From positions 3,224,001-3,288,000 of the forward strand of contig NZ_CP080378.1 of assembly GCF_019443445.1 (NCBI RefSeq): 64,000 bases of DNA, read 5' to 3'. The position numbers were made by a program, and so were the translations under genes. The notes under the pieces are model-generated. The model ran no database searches. It was not told the origin of the DNA and saw only the letters and a program-made list of their open reading frames with translations. Of this stretch, positions 63,083-64,000 are shown piece after piece (positions within the stretch are counted from its first letter, which is position 1; each line of letters opens with the position of its first letter). This stretch comes from Massilia sp. PAMC28688. Lineage in GTDB: Bacteria; Pseudomonadota; Gammaproteobacteria; Burkholderiales; Burkholderiaceae_D.

Positions 63083-64000
63083 ATGGCTGGAAATATTCTC
63101 AATATTGGCAAAAGCGGATTGTTCGCAGCGCAAGCGGGCATGTCGACGACCGGCCACAATATCGCCAACGCCAACGTGGCCGGCTACAGCCGCCAGCTGG
63201 TGCTGCAGGGTGCCGGACCGGGCCAGAATATCGGCAACGGCTTTATCGGCAGCGGCACCCAGGTCACCGACATCAAGCGCTATTCGGACAATTTCCTCAA
63301 CAGCCAGGTGCGCACGGCCACGGCCTCGAAGGCTTCGCTGGACGGCTTTTACAGCCAGATCAGCCAGGTGGACAACCTGCTGTCGGACACCACGTCCGGC
63401 CTCTCGCCCTCGCTGCAAGACTTCTTCAAGGGCGTCCAGGATGTGGCCTCCAATCCATCGTCGGCCGCCTCGCGCCAGGCGCTGCTGTCGAACGCCGACT
63501 CGCTGGCCTCGCGCTTCCAGGGCCTGAACGGGCGACTGCAGGAAATCCGCGAAGGCGTCAATAGCCAGATCACCGCCAACGTCACCCAGATCAATTCCTT
63601 TGCCGACCAGATTGCCCAGCTCAATGAGCAGATCGGCAATGCCAGCTCGGCAGGGCAGGGCATGCCCAATGACTTGATGGATGCGCGCGACCAGCTGGTG
63701 CTGGAATTGAACAAGCAGGTCAAGGCGACCGTGGTCGCGGCCGGCAATAACAGCATCACCGTGTCGATCGGCAACGGCCAGCCCCTGGTCGTGGGCAAGA
63801 AGTCGTTCGACCTCACCACCATGAGTTCGCCCACCGACCCCACCCGGGTGGAAGTGGGTTACATCACCGGCAGCAAGGTCGTGCCGCTGGCGGAAAGCTC
63901 GCTCAAGGGCGGCGAACTGGGCGGCCTGTTTGAATTTCGCTCCACCTCGCTTGACCGGGCCCAGAATTCGCTGGGCCGCATTGCCATTGGCATAGCCTAC
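63083..64000 (+). CDS. flgK: Flagellar hook-filament junction protein FlgK (3' end beyond window)
   Basis: Hook-associated protein 1, which joins hook and filament. Reading from ATG 63083 gives MAGNILNIGKSGLFAAQAGM, a stretch with GHNIANANVAGYSRQLV typical of FlgK, and an open frame of 306 codons to the edge. FlgN is its export chaperone. The C-terminal part and flgL are presumably just outside. Own sigma-28 promoter as expected of a late gene. Confidence 0.94.
   Translation, partial: MAGNILNIGKSGLFAAQAGMSTTGHNIANANVAGYSRQLVLQGAGPGQNIGNGFIGSGTQVTDIKRYSDNFLNSQVRTATASKASLDGFYSQISQVDNLLSDTTSGLSPSLQDFFKGVQDVASNPSSAASRQALLSNADSLASRFQGLNGRLQEIREGVNSQITANVTQINSFADQIAQLNEQIGNASSAGQGMPNDLMDARDQLVLELNKQVKATVVAAGNNSITVSIGNGQPLVVGKKSFDLTTMSSPTDPTRVEVGYITGSKVVPLAESSLKGGELGGLFEFRSTSLDRAQNSLGRIAIGIAY

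Noticed and set aside
60440..63418. A 992-residue minus-strand open frame over flgH-flgJ
   Set aside because: It is the antisense of well-identified flagellar genes; the length reflects the codon bias of the plus-strand genes. The 652- and 509-residue antisense frames over flhA and flhF are rejected for the same reason.
1..64000. CRISPR arrays, tRNA/rRNA genes, insertion sequences and prophage genes
   Set aside because: None seen: no regularly spaced repeats, no transposase or integrase frames, and no cloverleaf or rRNA-like stretches.

Overview
The window looks like a chromosomal segment of a flagellated, capsulated betaproteobacterium of the Oxalobacteraceae (Massilia/Telluria/Janthinobacterium-like). 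This rests on high GC, the divergent rne-rluC pair, the flhB-flhA-flhF-flhG-fliA-motC-motD and flgNMA/flgBCDEFGHIJK gene orders, and Pseudomonas-like wbp-type polysaccharide genes. The taxon is inferred from gene content and style, not from a search. No rRNA, tRNA, CRISPR array, insertion sequence or prophage was seen.

Layout. (1) 1-7759, housekeeping: the 5' end of rne (minus), rluC, a Gph-like phosphatase, a Rieske protein and an SppA/SohB-like peptidase in a tight plus-strand operon; then a probable small RNA unit with its own promoter and terminator (4640-4838), a small unknown gene, an RsuA-type pseudouridine synthase, a fumarylacetoacetate-hydrolase-family enzyme and a DUF6328 membrane protein. 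(2) 7970-36271, a 28 kb surface-polysaccharide locus, all on the plus strand: SLBB export protein, Wzz, CapE/FnlA-like dehydratase, two DegT aminotransferase-family proteins, a hexapeptide acyltransferase, Wzx flippase, four glycosyltransferases, a putative polymerase, a NodB-like deacetylase, a formyltransferase, an AsnB-type amidotransferase, epimerases including WbpP, two different initiating phosphoglycosyl transferases (PglC-type and WecA/MraY-type), and a YjbH-PAP2 fusion. Several 0.4-1.1 kb gaps without genes split it into transcription units. (3) 36407-36691, a small exported Ala/Thr/Pro-rich protein with a near-consensus promoter. (4) 37001-45203, flhB, flhA, a GIY-YIG gene (minus), flhF, flhG, fliA, motC, motD. 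(5) 45231-53460, accessory genes lying between the two flagellar blocks: a lipoprotein, a sugar MFS transporter, a DUF695/RraB protein, two tandem M35 metalloendopeptidases, a PhyH dioxygenase and a glycosyltransferase. (6) 53729-64000, flgN-flgM-flgA (minus) and flgB to flgK (plus; flgK runs off the edge). Convincing sigma-28 promoters precede flgM and flgK.

How it fits together. The polysaccharide locus has the parts of a Wzx/Wzy-type pathway: lipid-linked initiation, nucleotide-sugar modification, glycosyl transfer, flipping, chain-length control and outer-membrane export. FliA, encoded here, would read the flgM and flgK promoters, and FlgM would hold FliA back until the hook is complete. 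The most unusual observations are a DegT-family protein with Arg where the PLP lysine should be, an FlhG whose ATP-binding loop is degenerate, a lipoprotein that is a free-standing version of the N-terminal domain of the two nearby M35 proteases, the YjbH-PAP2 fusion, and the probable small RNA.
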